A DNA stretch of 64,000 nucleotides from Chloracidobacterium sp. (GCA_016716305.1 JADJWP010000002.1:2540501-2604500), one strand, 5' to 3'; shown: positions 7,945-17,465, counted from the first letter of the stretch. Numbers and translations are program-made. The notes: generated by a model not told the origin, from the sequence alone.

Positions 7945-9813
7945 CTAGGATCGATCATTCTGATTCGCTTGTACTGCAACATTGATCCCAAGCTCGTCCA
8001 ACTGCGAGCCATCCACCTCGCCCGGAGAGTCCATCATCAGGTCCTGAGCCGAGGCCGTCTTTGGAAACGCCATGACGTCGCGAATGTTCTCGGTGCCGAC
8101 GAGGATCATGCACGTGCGTTCGATGCCGGCGGCGAAACCGCCATGCGGGGGCGTGCCGTATTCAAGGGCGTCGAGGAAGAAGCCGAACTGTGCACGGGCG
8201 CTCTCCGGCGTCATTCCGAGTGCTTTGAAATTTAAGGCCTGCACGTCCTTTTGATGGATGCGGATCGACCCGCCGGCGCATTCGTATCCATTGATCACGG
8301 CGTCGTACGCCTTGGCACGCACTTCACCCAGCAGATGATGGTCCGCATCGTTTTCGACCGCTTGTTTGAACTTCTCAAGGTCCTCGTCCATTGGCGAGGT
8401 GAACGGATGATGAGCGGCAGTGTAGCGGTCGGTCTCCTCGTCGTGCTCGAACATCGGGAATTCGGTGACGATAAGGGGTTCGTACTTGCTGCGGTCGATC
8501 AGGTTCTCGCGCCGGGCGATCTCGATGCGAAGGGCGCCGAGAGCTGCGGCCACGACCGACTTTTTGCCTGCGACGATGAGGACGGCATCTCCGCGCTCGG
8601 CACCAGAGGTCTTGGCGAGTTGGCTTACCTTCTCTTCTCCCAGGACCTTGAGGAGCGACGAGGTAATGACCCCGTCGCTCCCGGTTCCGACTTCTGCTGC
8701 CGCCTCGACGCCAACTTTTATCCAGGCGAGAGCACCGGCTCCGTATCGTTTGACGAACTCCTGCAGCTCATCGGTTTGCTTGCGCGAGTAATCGGCCTTA
8801 CCTTTTGCCACGATACATTTGATCTCGCCGCCTTTCGCAAGGGTCTCGGCAAATGGAGCGAAATCCGTTTCTTTGAGCTCGGTCGACAGATCGACGAGCT
8901 CCATGCCGAATCGAAGGTCGGGTTTGTCCGAGCCGTAGCGTCGCATCGCCTCGGCATATGTCATTCGCGGCCATTCGGCCGGCAGATCGACGCCGATCAG
9001 TTTCAGAACGTGGTTGAACATCCCTTCCATTTCGCGATAGACCTGTTCGCGGTTGACGAAGGACATTTCCATGTCGAGCTGTGTGAATTCCGGTTGGCGG
9101 TCGGCCCGGAGATCTTCGTCGCGGAAGCAGCGGGCGATCTGGTAGTAACGGTCAAATCCGGCGATCATTGTCAGCTGTTTCAAGATCTGCGGCGACTGCG
9201 GCAGGGCGAAGAACTTGCCGGTGTGTATCCGCGACGGGACGATAAAATCGCGAGCGCCTTCGGGCGTCGATTTCAACAATATCGGTGTTTCGATCTCGAC
9301 AAAACCGCGGTTATCGAAATACTCGCGGATCTTCGCTACGGCTTTGGCACGCATGCGAATGTTGTGCTGAAGCTGCGGACGGCGAAGGTCGAGATAACGG
9401 TATTTGAGCCGCGTGTCCTCCGCGGCAAGGTTTTCGCTGCCGGCAACTTCAAGTTGAAAGGGCGGAACGTTAGCGTCGTTAAGAATCAAGATCTCTGAGA
9501 CCCTGACCTCAATATCGCCTGTCGCAAGCTTTCTGTTGTGCGTCCCCTCAGCTCGGCTCACGACTACGCCTTTCACCGCGATCACGAACTCGCCGCGGAG
9601 ATTCTTCGCCTTAGCATGAGCTTCGGCCGCTGTCTCTTCGCTGACGACAACCTGTGTCACGCCCTCGCGGTCGCGAAGGTCGATGAAGGTGAAAACGCCG
9701 AAATCACGCTTCTTTGCGACCCAGCCCATCAAAATGACGTTCTTGCCGACTTGCGATTCGCGAAGCTCGCCGCACGAATGCGTTCTTTCTAAACTTCCCA
9801 ATACATCATGCAT
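7945..9813 (-). CDS. aspS: Aspartate--tRNA ligase
   Basis: A 622-residue class II aminoacyl-tRNA synthetase of the bacterial AspRS type. It has an N-terminal anticodon-binding OB fold (LMGWVAKKRDFGVFTFIDLR), the catalytic core with motif 2 (FRDEDLRADRQPEFTQLDME near residue 220), a bacterial GAD insertion (about 290-420), and motif 3 near the C-terminus (GGFAAGIERTCMIL). Length fits the family (about 590-620). It charges tRNA-Asp in the cytoplasm. The ATG at 9813 lies directly behind the U-run of a terminator and has no visible ribosome site, so translation may start at the TTG four codons later (LGSLERTHSC). Confidence 0.95.
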   Translation of the reverse strand: MHDVLGSLERTHSCGELRESQVGKNVILMGWVAKKRDFGVFTFIDLRDREGVTQVVVSEETAAEAHAKAKNLRGEFVIAVKGVVVSRAEGTHNRKLATGDIEVRVSEILILNDANVPPFQLEVAGSENLAAEDTRLKYRYLDLRRPQLQHNIRMRAKAVAKIREYFDNRGFVEIETPILLKSTPEGARDFIVPSRIHTGKFFALPQSPQILKQLTMIAGFDRYYQIARCFRDEDLRADRQPEFTQLDMEMSFVNREQVYREMEGMFNHVLKLIGVDLPAEWPRMTYAEAMRRYGSDKPDLRFGMELVDLSTELKETDFAPFAETLAKGGEIKCIVAKGKADYSRKQTDELQEFVKRYGAGALAWIKVGVEAAAEVGTGSDGVITSSLLKVLGEEKVSQLAKTSGAERGDAVLIVAGKKSVVAAALGALRIEIARRENLIDRSKYEPLIVTEFPMFEHDEETDRYTAAHHPFTSPMDEDLEKFKQAVENDADHHLLGEVRAKAYDAVINGYECAGGSIRIHQKDVQALNFKALGMTPESARAQFGFFLDALEYGTPPHGGFAAGIERTCMILVGTENIRDVMAFPKTASAQDLMMDSPGEVDGSQLDELGINVAVQANQNDRS

Positions 9814-9814
9814 A

Positions 9815-9857
9815 AAAATAAAAACGCCTTCCGGGTTGAGACAGTCGGAAGGCGGAA
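9815..9857 (-). terminator. Intrinsic terminator after cdsA
   Basis: On the minus strand CGCCTTCCG and CGGAAGGCG form a nine-base-pair stem with a loop of about 14 bases, followed by TTTTTATTTTT. It would end the pyrE-to-cdsA run. The U-run stops within two bases of the aspS start codon on the same strand. Confidence 0.8.
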
Positions 9858-9922
9858 CGTCGTGAAAAAACGTTTCCGTCCTTACGTATTATTGCCGTCA
9901 ACTCGTAAAATGGCGTTCATCG

Positions 9923-10762
9923 CTAAAAATAAAACCGAGCAAAATAATACAAGATTGGTGCGTTGAATAGCAAACTGTCCAATCGGTCGAGCAGGCCGCC
10001 GTGGCCGGGAAGGATCGAGGCGGCGTCTTTGGTTTTGGAGCCCCGCTTCATCGCAGATTCCGTCAGGTCGCCGAGGACGCCGACAACGGCCATAACCACG
10101 GCGAGCGGGATCGAGAATTTGTACGGCAGCTCCGGAAAAAACATGAATGTACACAGCGCTGCAAAGCCGGCGGCGGCTACGAGGCCTCCGATCAGGCCTT
10201 CGACCGTTTTTCCCGGCGAGATCGACGGTGCGAGCTTGTGCTTTCCGAACGCACGGCCGGCAAAATATGCTCCCGAATCCGAGCCGAAGATCACCACAAA
10301 AAAGAAAAGCAATAGCTGGGTCGAGAGCCCCGGCGAACTTTCGAATCCGACACGTATCGAGATCAAGAATCCGCCGAGGAACGCCAGATACAATACACCT
10401 AGTATCGTAACTCCCGCACCCGTCAGCATTTTCGAGAAGTCTTTTTGAAACCGAAACGTCTGGGAGATAAGAACCGTTCCGACGAATGCAGCCAGTGTCA
10501 GGAGCAAAAGGTCCGGAGCCTTAGCCGGAGCGTCAAAAATGAACGCAACCGCGATCGCTGCGGCTCCGAGATAAGCAATACCGGCGTCTGCCTTTAATTC
10601 GAGCTTTTTAGTTAGAATAAACAACTCGAACAGCCCGGCCGCAAGTGCCAAAACGGCGATGCCGACGAAGATCCAAACCGTGCCGGGTACGTACGTCGGT
10701 AGGATTATTGAAGCAACAAGGATCGGCAGTGCAACTGCGGCAGTTAACAGACGTGTTTTCAT
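9923..10762 (-). CDS. cdsA: Phosphatidate cytidylyltransferase
   Basis: A 279-residue membrane enzyme with about eight hydrophobic helices. The CdsA signature is at the C-terminal end, GDLTESAMKRGSKTKDA followed by PGHGGLLDRLDSLL. It makes CDP-diacylglycerol from CTP and phosphatidic acid, the precursor for membrane phospholipids. It follows uppS by two bases on the same strand, the usual uppS-cdsA order. Confidence 0.93.
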   Translation of the reverse strand: MKTRLLTAAVALPILVASIILPTYVPGTVWIFVGIAVLALAAGLFELFILTKKLELKADAGIAYLGAAAIAVAFIFDAPAKAPDLLLLTLAAFVGTVLISQTFRFQKDFSKMLTGAGVTILGVLYLAFLGGFLISIRVGFESSPGLSTQLLLFFFVVIFGSDSGAYFAGRAFGKHKLAPSISPGKTVEGLIGGLVAAAGFAALCTFMFFPELPYKFSIPLAVVMAVVGVLGDLTESAMKRGSKTKDAASILPGHGGLLDRLDSLLFNAPILYYFARFYF

Positions 10763-10764
10763 GG

Positions 10765-11532
10765 CTATGACTTGAGGCCGCCGTATCGTCGATCGCGTTT
10801 CTGATATTCGATGATCGCTCGAAAGATCTCAGCCCGTCGAAAATCAGGAAAGAGCGTCGGGGTGACATAGATCTCGGCGTAGGCGATCTGCCATAAGAGG
10901 AAATTGGAGATCCGCAATTCACCGCTGGTACGGATCAAAAGGTCGACATCCGGAAGGCCCGCGGTGTAAAGATTCTGTTCGATATCTTTTTCGGTAATCT
11001 CGCCCGGCGAGCCGTTATGCCCCGCGGCCGCCTTTCGGCAAGCCTCGACTATCTCAAGCCGCCCGCCGTAATTTAAGGCAACGCTCAGTATCGTTCCGGT
11101 ATTTGAAGCCGTTTGGGCGGTTGCCCAGGCGATCTCTTTCTGGACGTCCGGCGCGAGGCCCTGAATATTCCCGATCGCTTGAAACCGTATGTTATTCGCA
11201 TCGACCTCGCGCATCTCGCTTCGGATATATCGTTTGAGCATCGACATCAAGCCTGATACTTCGGCTTTCGGCCGCTTCCAATTCTCAGTAGAAAATGCAT
11301 ACAGCGTAACCGCAGATATCTCGAGTCGCGTGCATGTATCAAGAATCGACCTGACAGACTCAGCTCCGGCTCTGTGCCCGAATATTCGCGGTTTTCCCCG
11401 CATTTTAGCCCAACGCCCATTACCGTCCATTATTACCGCGATATGCCTCGGCATCCGATCGAGATCGATCTCGTCGAGAAGTTCCGCGTCGGTCGGCGTA
11501 AGGTCAGGGATATGGGTAAAGTTTTTATGCAT
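10765..11532 (-). CDS. uppS: Isoprenyl transferase (undecaprenyl diphosphate synthase)
   Basis: A 255-residue cis-prenyltransferase. Motifs are VIMDGNGRWAKMRG near residue 35 (catalytic Asp), FSTENWKRP near residue 95, and DVDLLIRTSGELRISNFLLW near residue 215. It makes the C55 lipid carrier used for peptidoglycan and LPS. An N-terminal extension of about 30 residues precedes the first conserved motif. It is tightly linked to cdsA downstream. Confidence 0.93.
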   Translation of the reverse strand: MHKNFTHIPDLTPTDAELLDEIDLDRMPRHIAVIMDGNGRWAKMRGKPRIFGHRAGAESVRSILDTCTRLEISAVTLYAFSTENWKRPKAEVSGLMSMLKRYIRSEMREVDANNIRFQAIGNIQGLAPDVQKEIAWATAQTASNTGTILSVALNYGGRLEIVEACRKAAAGHNGSPGEITEKDIEQNLYTAGLPDVDLLIRTSGELRISNFLLWQIAYAEIYVTPTLFPDFRRAEIFRAIIEYQKRDRRYGGLKS

Positions 11533-11557
11533 CTGCGTGCGAGCGGAAAGCCGCCAC

Positions 11558-11896
11558 TCATTTATCCGACCAATAGTCGATCGTCGTATCTTTTGCGGCG
11601 ACCAACCGCTCCTCGACGTTGACTATGGCATTGTGGTTAAGCCTGCCGTAAATGTGCGGGTACAATTCGCCGCCGGTCGAGGGTTCATTGACGAGCTTGG
11701 CCAGAAGTTTATCGGTTTCGATCGTGAGAATGACTATCTTCGGCCGCTGGCTGTAGTACCGCTTGATTACGGCTTCTAATTGCGTGTCGAAGCTGCAATG
11801 GATGAAACCCTCGGTCTGTAAGCTCTCGGTCTGAAACGACGGACGATCCTTGTATTTTTCCCAGTTTTCTGGAGTTGTGATGTGATAAATAAGCAT
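11558..11896 (-). CDS. DUF952 domain protein
   Basis: A 112-residue single-domain protein with the DUF952 pattern: IYHITTPENWE at the start, then EGFIHCSFDTQLEAV, and GELYPHIYGRLNHNAIV. Distant resemblance of this family to ADP-ribosyltransferase-like folds has been suggested, but no activity is established. It lies in the minus-strand run between truA and uppS, 25 bases upstream of uppS. Upstream, 213 bases without a gene (11897-12109) separate it from truA; nothing was recognised there. Confidence 0.8.
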   Translation of the reverse strand: MLIYHITTPENWEKYKDRPSFQTESLQTEGFIHCSFDTQLEAVIKRYYSQRPKIVILTIETDKLLAKLVNEPSTGGELYPHIYGRLNHNAIVNVEERLVAAKDTTIDYWSDK

Positions 11897-12109
11897 GTAC
11901 CAAAAGAATTGCGGCGAACTTTACCGAGGCCGCTCGTCGAGAACGCAATACGGCTAGTACGGGCCGGGTCAATGCGATCCCTTCCGAGCTAAGCTCAGAT
12001 GGAAAACTGCAGCGATCAAAGAAACGCGAATAAAAAGATCCACATGTCAGCCGATCTGCGTTTCTTCGTTTCGGCGTTTAGCCGCACCATTCGCGAGCCG
12101 AAAAACGCG

Positions 12110-12859
12110 TCAATACTCGACCTTCATAAGCGTCAACCCATGTGCCGGAGCGGTCTTTCCGGCAAGACTTCGGTCACCCGTGACAATTGCCGTCTGAATT
12201 GTATCAGAATCCTTTTCGCCGCGCCCTATCTCGATGATCGTGCCAATTATCGACCTCACCATATAACGCAGGAATCCGTTCGCAGATATCGAAAATTCGA
12301 TCATCGACGCACGAGCCCGCGGATCCCAAACGGTCTGAATGGTACAGTCAGTCACTGTTCGCACGCGGTTTTCGCCGTCGGCCTGGGCCGACGAAAAGGC
12401 TGTCCAGTCGTGTTCACCGAGCAGCATTCGAGAGGCAGCGGTCATCCGGCCAATATCGAGAGGACGTGATTCGTGGTGGGCAAACCGACGCCAAAACGGC
12501 GTCATGACCGGCGCATTCACGATGCGGTAGAGGTAGGTCTTGTTTCGGGCCGAAAAACGAGCGTGAAAGTCGTCCGGAGCAAGTTCGACATTCATGATGC
12601 GGATGTCACGCCACAGATTGCCGTTGATGGCCGCCCGGAGCCTATCGGGCGTGAATCTGCGATTCATGTTTACGTTGGCGACCTGGCCTTCAGCGTGGAC
12701 GCCGGCGTCGGTTCGCCCTGAACCGACCACCTTGACCGGAGCATCCTCAAGCGTACCGATAACGCGCTCGAGTTCGCCTTGTATGGTTCGGTCATTTTCC
12801 TGCACCTGCCAACCGTGGAAGTCGGTGCCGTCGTACTGGATCAGAAACCTATAATTCAT
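12110..12859 (-). CDS. truA: tRNA pseudouridine(38-40) synthase
   Basis: A 249-residue protein with the TruA catalytic motif GSGRTDAGVHAEGQVA near residue 47, where the Asp is the nucleophile, and the family start YRFLIQYDGTDFHGWQ. It modifies the anticodon stem-loop of several tRNAs. Its start overlaps the end of the ATP-grasp gene by 11 bases, suggesting translational coupling. Confidence 0.94.
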   Translation of the reverse strand: MNYRFLIQYDGTDFHGWQVQENDRTIQGELERVIGTLEDAPVKVVGSGRTDAGVHAEGQVANVNMNRRFTPDRLRAAINGNLWRDIRIMNVELAPDDFHARFSARNKTYLYRIVNAPVMTPFWRRFAHHESRPLDIGRMTAASRMLLGEHDWTAFSSAQADGENRVRTVTDCTIQTVWDPRARASMIEFSISANGFLRYMVRSIIGTIIEIGRGEKDSDTIQTAIVTGDRSLAGKTAPAHGLTLMKVEY

Positions 12860-13706
12860 TAAATCGTTTGTTCAGGGCCATCGCAAATCTCGACGCCGAG
12901 CGGTCGTCCATTCGAAAGTACAAAGCAGGTTCGATCAATTCGAGTTCCATCAATCGGAACTTCGAGCCGTCACGCACAAGATCGATCCGGGCGTAGAGCG
13001 GTCGCGGCAGTAGCGAGTTTTCGATCGATCGGGCCGATGCGATAAGGTCCGCCTGCGGTTCTACTGCTTTGATCACGCCCCCGTGCTCCTCCTGGACGCG
13101 ATAATCGTCACGTTTCGGGGTCTTCAGGATCGTGTGGCTATATTCGCCGTCGAAATAGAACACCGAGTATTCACCTTCGTCAACGATAGACCGCAAAAAC
13201 GGCTGAACCATGTAGCCCCGGCCTTCAAACACGCTTGCGATATCGGGGTCGAACGACTTTGCCCGGAATGTATCTTTTGCAGTTGCGCTGATCGTCGGCT
13301 TGATAACGACCTCGTCGGTTCCAAGCGATGAAAGCCAGCCCGAAAACTCGGTTTTGGTAAATACCCCATTTCCCCAGATCGTCGGAACGATCGAATTGCC
13401 GTCGGCCTCGAGTTCGCACAAATAGCGTTTATCCAGATTCCATTCCATCAGCGCCAACGGATTCTCGAGACGTGCTGATGAGCTTTCGATCGATCTCAAC
13501 ACTTCAAGAAACCGTATCGGAGCATTTTGATAGTCCCAGGTCGTTCGAACCACGACCACGTCAAATGAGTTCCAGTCGACCTTCTCAGAACGCCACGAGA
13601 CCTTTTCAACTTGCCATCCGAGTCTCTCAAGCGGTCCAATGGCCAGATCGTCGTCGCTGACATAGCCCGCGAGGTCGTCCATCGTAAGAAAACAGCACGT
13701 TCGCAT
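12849..13706 (-). CDS. ATP-grasp (RimK/DcsG-like) protein
   Basis: A 285-residue protein resembling the ATP-grasp proteins annotated as D-cycloserine-ligase-like or glutathione-synthetase-like. Visible landmarks are VVVRTTWDYQ near residue 52, VVIKPTISATAKDTF near residue 145 (ATP-binding Lys), VQPFLRSIVDEGEYSVFYF near residue 178, and the metal-binding C-terminal FRLMELELIEPALYF. It should join a carboxylate to an amine using ATP, but the substrate is unknown. No antibiotic cluster is nearby. It sits between pyrE and truA in one run. Confidence 0.7.
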   Translation of the reverse strand: MRTCCFLTMDDLAGYVSDDDLAIGPLERLGWQVEKVSWRSEKVDWNSFDVVVVRTTWDYQNAPIRFLEVLRSIESSSARLENPLALMEWNLDKRYLCELEADGNSIVPTIWGNGVFTKTEFSGWLSSLGTDEVVIKPTISATAKDTFRAKSFDPDIASVFEGRGYMVQPFLRSIVDEGEYSVFYFDGEYSHTILKTPKRDDYRVQEEHGGVIKAVEPQADLIASARSIENSLLPRPLYARIDLVRDGSKFRLMELELIEPALYFRMDDRSASRFAMALNKRFNEL

Positions 13707-13709
13707 CGT

Positions 13710-14291
13710 TCAGTTCGAAATGTTCGCTCGGCTTCCCGGCTTCACGGCTACGTCTCCGCGTTCGCATAATGGACAATCGGCTGCTGTATAACTAGGAACA
13801 TCGAGCGACAGCAGCGACATGCGGTAGACTCCGACATCGGCCTTCCCGTTCGAGCGGTCGACGATCGATGCGGCCGAGACGACACTGCCGCCATTGGCTT
13901 CGATGACCGAAATACATTCTCGCGTCGATCCGCCAGTGGTGATAACGTCTTCAACGACCAAAACCCGTTCGTTACGCCTGATACCAAAGCCTCGTCTTAG
14001 CGTCATCTCGCCATTTTGCCGTTCCGTCCAAATGAACCGGACGTTCATCGCCGCTGCTACCGCATACCCGATGATCAGGCCTCCGATCGCCGGCGAGGCG
14101 ACCGTATCGATATCAGAGCGGTCGAAGTTCTGAGCGATCAGGCGGGCGAAACGCGAGGCATCGGCAGGATATTGGAGCGCAAGGGCGCACTGCAGATACA
14201 GTGGGCTATGCAAGCCGCTGGAAAGTATGAAATGCCCGTCGAGAAGAGCGTTTGTGTCGCGAAAGTGCTGAAGTATCTGGTCCGGCCCCAT
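13710..14291 (-). CDS. pyrE: Orotate phosphoribosyltransferase
   Basis: A 193-residue type I phosphoribosyltransferase with the PRPP-binding motif VLVVEDVITTGGSTRE near residue 110 and the OPRTase N-terminal LLDGHFILSSGLHSP. It makes OMP in pyrimidine synthesis. It is the first gene of the minus-strand run that continues through the ATP-grasp gene (three-base gap) and truA. The 176-base gap to the divergent exonuclease gene should hold promoters for both. Confidence 0.93.
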   Translation of the reverse strand: MGPDQILQHFRDTNALLDGHFILSSGLHSPLYLQCALALQYPADASRFARLIAQNFDRSDIDTVASPAIGGLIIGYAVAAAMNVRFIWTERQNGEMTLRRGFGIRRNERVLVVEDVITTGGSTRECISVIEANGGSVVSAASIVDRSNGKADVGVYRMSLLSLDVPSYTAADCPLCERGDVAVKPGSRANISN

Positions 14292-14467
14292 CTTTGAATG
14301 TTGTTTGTCTTTACAGATCCGGTCTTTCCGATATTGTGTAGATCTGATGTTTTCGAACGACCAAAGACCGAATTATGTCAAAAAAAAGCGATTCTTCCCA
14401 ATTCGGACTGCGGCCGCTTCGTTCGATTCCTTGCGGTTTGAAGTTTTGCCGATAGAATGATTAGTGA

Positions 14468-15289
14468 ATGGCTCCTTCTGCAAATCTCATTTCGGAATCG
14501 CTTTTGATCAAAGATACGATCAGTTTGCTTGAGTCGCTTGGTGGGCGGGCTCCGGCGGTCAGGATCGTCGATCGGGTAATGAAGATCAAGAAACCGGAGC
14601 CTTTCATCGCACGCTTGCTTGTTCAGGAATTGGTCGAACGCGACTCGCGCCTGGCGATCGTAGGCGACGGTGACGATGTCGAGTTCGTCGGCCGCGACCA
14701 TGGCGTGATCGATCTTTCGAACACGTCATTTGTTGTTTTCGATCTTGAAACGACCGGAGCTAAGGCTCCGCCTTGCCGTGTCACTGAAATAGGAGCATAC
14801 AGGGTGGTCAACGGTGAGATCGAAGGGGAATTTCACACGCTGGTCAACCCCGAAACTCCGATACCGTCATTCATTACATCATTGACGGGCATCAGCGACG
14901 ATATGGTTCGCGGCGCACCGGTCTTTTGTGATATCGCCGATGAATTTTTGGCATTTATCGGTGATTCGGTACTGGTCGCTCACAACGCTCGGTTCGACAT
15001 GGGCTTCCTGAATCATGAGATCGGGTTGGTATACGAAGACTATTGTCTCGAGAATCCGTCGCTGTGTACCGTTCAGTTGTCGCGAAAACTTCTGCCCGAT
15101 ATCGAGAATCATAAACTGAACACGGTCGCACGCCACTATTCTATCGACCTGGTAAATCATCATCGTGCGAGCGATGATGCCCGGGCAACGGCACGGATCT
15201 TCTTGAATCTTCTGAGCGATCTGCGCTCACGCGGGATCGAAGATCTGGCGTCGGCTCGTGAATTCAGTAAAAAGAGAAAAGTATGTTAG
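14468..15289 (+). CDS. DnaQ-like 3'-5' exonuclease (DEDDh)
   Basis: A 273-residue protein. Residues about 85-260 are an epsilon-type exonuclease domain: Exo I FDLETTGAKAPPCRVTEIGAY near residue 92, Exo II VAHNARFDMGFL near residue 172, and Exo III HHRASDDARAT near residue 235, the DEDDh pattern. The first 80 residues form a separate small domain that I do not recognise (possibly winged-helix). It could be a stand-alone proofreading or repair nuclease. It overlaps queF by seven bases. Confidence 0.82.
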   Translation: MAPSANLISESLLIKDTISLLESLGGRAPAVRIVDRVMKIKKPEPFIARLLVQELVERDSRLAIVGDGDDVEFVGRDHGVIDLSNTSFVVFDLETTGAKAPPCRVTEIGAYRVVNGEIEGEFHTLVNPETPIPSFITSLTGISDDMVRGAPVFCDIADEFLAFIGDSVLVAHNARFDMGFLNHEIGLVYEDYCLENPSLCTVQLSRKLLPDIENHKLNTVARHYSIDLVNHHRASDDARATARIFLNLLSDLRSRGIEDLASAREFSKKRKVC

Positions 15290-15702
15290 ACGACAAAATT
15301 CTGCCTCCGGAAAATCTCCAGAATCTTGACATCCGTTCAACACCGCGAGGCGAGATGGGGCTTTATCCGCTGGACACGTTCAAATACGAGTTTTCAGGCA
15401 AGCCGATCTGGATCGATTTCGAGATACCTGAATTTACGGCGATCTGTCCGTTTTCTGATTTTCCGGATTTTGCTGTGATCAGGCTCAGTTATGTTCCGAA
15501 CGAAAGGTGCATCGAGTTGAAAAGCCTTAAGATGTATATAAACTCGTTTCGCGACGTAAAGGTATTTCACGAACACGTCATAAACATCATTCTTGAAGAT
15601 TTTGTCGAGGCCTGTGACCCGTTAAGGGTCAAGATCGTCGGTGATTTTCACGTCAGGGGAAATATCAAGACCGTCGTCAAAGCAAAATATCGAAGGCCTT
15701 AA
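15283..15702 (+). CDS. queF: NADPH-dependent preQ0 reductase
   Basis: A 139-residue type I QueF. It has the catalytic Cys in TAICPFSDFPDF near residue 52 and the substrate motif RCIELKSLKMYINSFRD near residue 77, followed by HEHVINIILEDF. It reduces preQ0 to preQ1 in queuosine synthesis. Its start overlaps the exonuclease gene, so the two are co-transcribed. No preQ1 riboswitch was seen. It ends five bases from the convergent carD-like gene. Confidence 0.93.
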   Translation: MLDDKILPPENLQNLDIRSTPRGEMGLYPLDTFKYEFSGKPIWIDFEIPEFTAICPFSDFPDFAVIRLSYVPNERCIELKSLKMYINSFRDVKVFHEHVINIILEDFVEACDPLRVKIVGDFHVRGNIKTVVKAKYRRP

Positions 15703-15707
15703 TGGCC

Positions 15708-16244
15708 TCAATGTATAGCGGCTGACATTACGTTCAAATGCTCGGCCGAATGCTTGTTGCACGCGATCTCAACAAGTCTCTCGATCTCGTCCCGCAGCAG
15801 TTCTTCGTCAGCGGCATCGGCGTTCGTTATCTCAGAAACGATAAGAAACTTTGCTTTGTCCAGCAAAGTTTGCTCACGGAACGATAGTTTTTTCTCGCGG
15901 CTAAGAAACGTAAGTTTCTTGAGCACGTCAGCCGCCTCGAAGACGTCGCCGGACTTGAGCTTGTCGGTGAACTCACGCGACCTCGATTTCCAATCGCTCG
16001 ATGCGCTTTCGAAGCTCGAAGAAAGTTTCTCGATCAGGGCCTTGCATTGAATTGACGATATTATCGGGCGCACACCAACGCTTTCGGCATTTTCCGTGGG
16101 GATCAAGATCGTTGAGTTATCGCTCAAAACTCGAAGAGAATAGAAACTCATGCTGCAGTCGCCGATCATCTTTCGTTCGATCTGCTCGACCATGCAAACG
16201 CCCTGACTTGGATACGCGACCTTCTGTCCGATGCTGAGATCCAT
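15708..16244 (-). CDS. CarD-family transcription regulator
   Basis: A 178-residue protein. Residues about 1-60 match the CarD/CdnL RNA-polymerase-interacting domain (FSIGQKVAYPSQG-like start, here LSIGQKVAYPSQGVCMVEQI), and the helical C-terminal half (about 65-170) fits the DNA-binding region. CdnL proteins stabilise the open promoter complex, often at rRNA promoters. The 135 bases upstream separate it from the histidine-kinase gene on the same strand. Confidence 0.88.
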   Translation of the reverse strand: MDLSIGQKVAYPSQGVCMVEQIERKMIGDCSMSFYSLRVLSDNSTILIPTENAESVGVRPIISSIQCKALIEKLSSSFESASSDWKSRSREFTDKLKSGDVFEAADVLKKLTFLSREKKLSFREQTLLDKAKFLIVSEITNADAADEELLRDEIERLVEIACNKHSAEHLNVMSAAIH

Positions 16245-16379
16245 AGGTGTTCTGCCCCCAAAAAACCTGAGAGTTGACCAAACAAAACGAACCCGTAAAC
16301 CTGCGGTCCGCGTGACCTAAATTGCCTGCTTAATATAAGAATTATATCACGTTCTAGCTTATGTGGAAAGAAAAATCGA

Positions 16380-17465
16380 TCACACGGTAAGTGTATGAAG
16401 AATGGGAAGTTGGATCGTGAAAACCGTTCCATGTCCGAGCGCCGAGTTTACGGAAATCTCACCACCATGGAGCCGTGCGAGGTGTTTGACTATCGCGAGA
16501 CCGAGCCCGGTTCCGCCAACGTCGCGTGTGCGTCCGCGATCCACACGGTAAAAGCGCTCGAATATCCGGTTAAGGTGAGCAGCGAGAATACCTTCGCCCG
16601 TATCTGACACATTGAGGAAATAACTTTCGTCATTGCGGTCCATACTGACCGTAACGCGCCCACCCGAACGGTTGAACTTTATCGCGTTATCGATCAGATT
16701 CGTCAGCATCTGTTCCAACCGCATCGGATCGGCATCGATCCTTTCCTCGGACGAGATCACGTTGATGAGTTCCACATCATTTTCGGCGGCTTTTGACGAG
16801 AGCGTTGCAAAGACCTCGTCGATCAAATGCGATACCCTTACCTTTTTGACGTCGATCGAGACGTTGCCCGATTCGATCAGGGAAAGCTCAAGAATGTCCG
16901 CAATGAGTACGTGCATTCGTTCCGCGTTCCGCCTGATCGTGCTTAAGAAACGGCGGTTGTTTTCGCGGTCGTCGATCGCTCCGTCCTCGAGGGTCTCGAC
17001 AAAGGCGAGTATCGAGGTCAGCGGTGTGCGAAGTTCGTGAGAGATGTTGGACAGGAATTCCTGACGGACCTTTTCGAGACGTTCGATCTGTGAAACGTCG
17101 TAGAACATACCGATGGCATAGACCTCACCTTCAAGCTCAAAAGGCGCGATATGGACATCGTAAACCCGCTTTTCGTTGCCTGTAAGCTCTATTTTCAGGT
17201 CCGTGCCGACCTTCTCTGTCGATGCACGGCGAAACGCCACGTGCAGATTTAGGTCGCGCATCACCTCGCTAAGGCGTTTGCCTTTTAGATCAGGATATTC
17301 ACGGGAAAAAGCTCGGGTTGCAGAGGCATTTGAGGCGACGATCTTCATCGAGGGATCGACGACAAGAACGGCTTCGCGGATCGAATCGATGATCGAATGC
17401 AGCAATCGGCGAGAATGTGCGCCATGAAATTCGATGCTTTCGTCTCTGTTTTGAGGAGCGATCAT
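16380..17465 (-). CDS. PhoR-like sensor histidine kinase, soluble
   Basis: A 361-residue kinase: PAS domain (about 25-130), dimerisation domain with the H-box FLSNISHELRTPLTSIL near residue 140, and a HATPase domain (DNAIKFN, VSDTGEGI, GGTGLGLAIVKHL). No membrane helix is visible, so unlike classical PhoR it appears cytoplasmic. The ATG at 17465 overlaps the regulator's stop as ATGA, showing coupling. The phosphate role is inferred only from the similarity of the pair to PhoBR; no phosphate transporter is nearby. Confidence 0.82.
   Translation of the reverse strand: MIAPQNRDESIEFHGAHSRRLLHSIIDSIREAVLVVDPSMKIVASNASATRAFSREYPDLKGKRLSEVMRDLNLHVAFRRASTEKVGTDLKIELTGNEKRVYDVHIAPFELEGEVYAIGMFYDVSQIERLEKVRQEFLSNISHELRTPLTSILAFVETLEDGAIDDRENNRRFLSTIRRNAERMHVLIADILELSLIESGNVSIDVKKVRVSHLIDEVFATLSSKAAENDVELINVISSEERIDADPMRLEQMLTNLIDNAIKFNRSGGRVTVSMDRNDESYFLNVSDTGEGILAAHLNRIFERFYRVDRGRTRDVGGTGLGLAIVKHLARLHGGEISVNSALGHGTVFTIQLPILHTLTV

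Noticed and set aside
8251..9498. A 415-codon open frame antisense to aspS
   Set aside because: It mirrors aspS and reads as its reverse-strand shadow; the sequence shows no domain of its own.
15250..15300. preQ1 riboswitch before queF
   Set aside because: queF overlaps the upstream gene by seven bases and no aptamer motif was seen.
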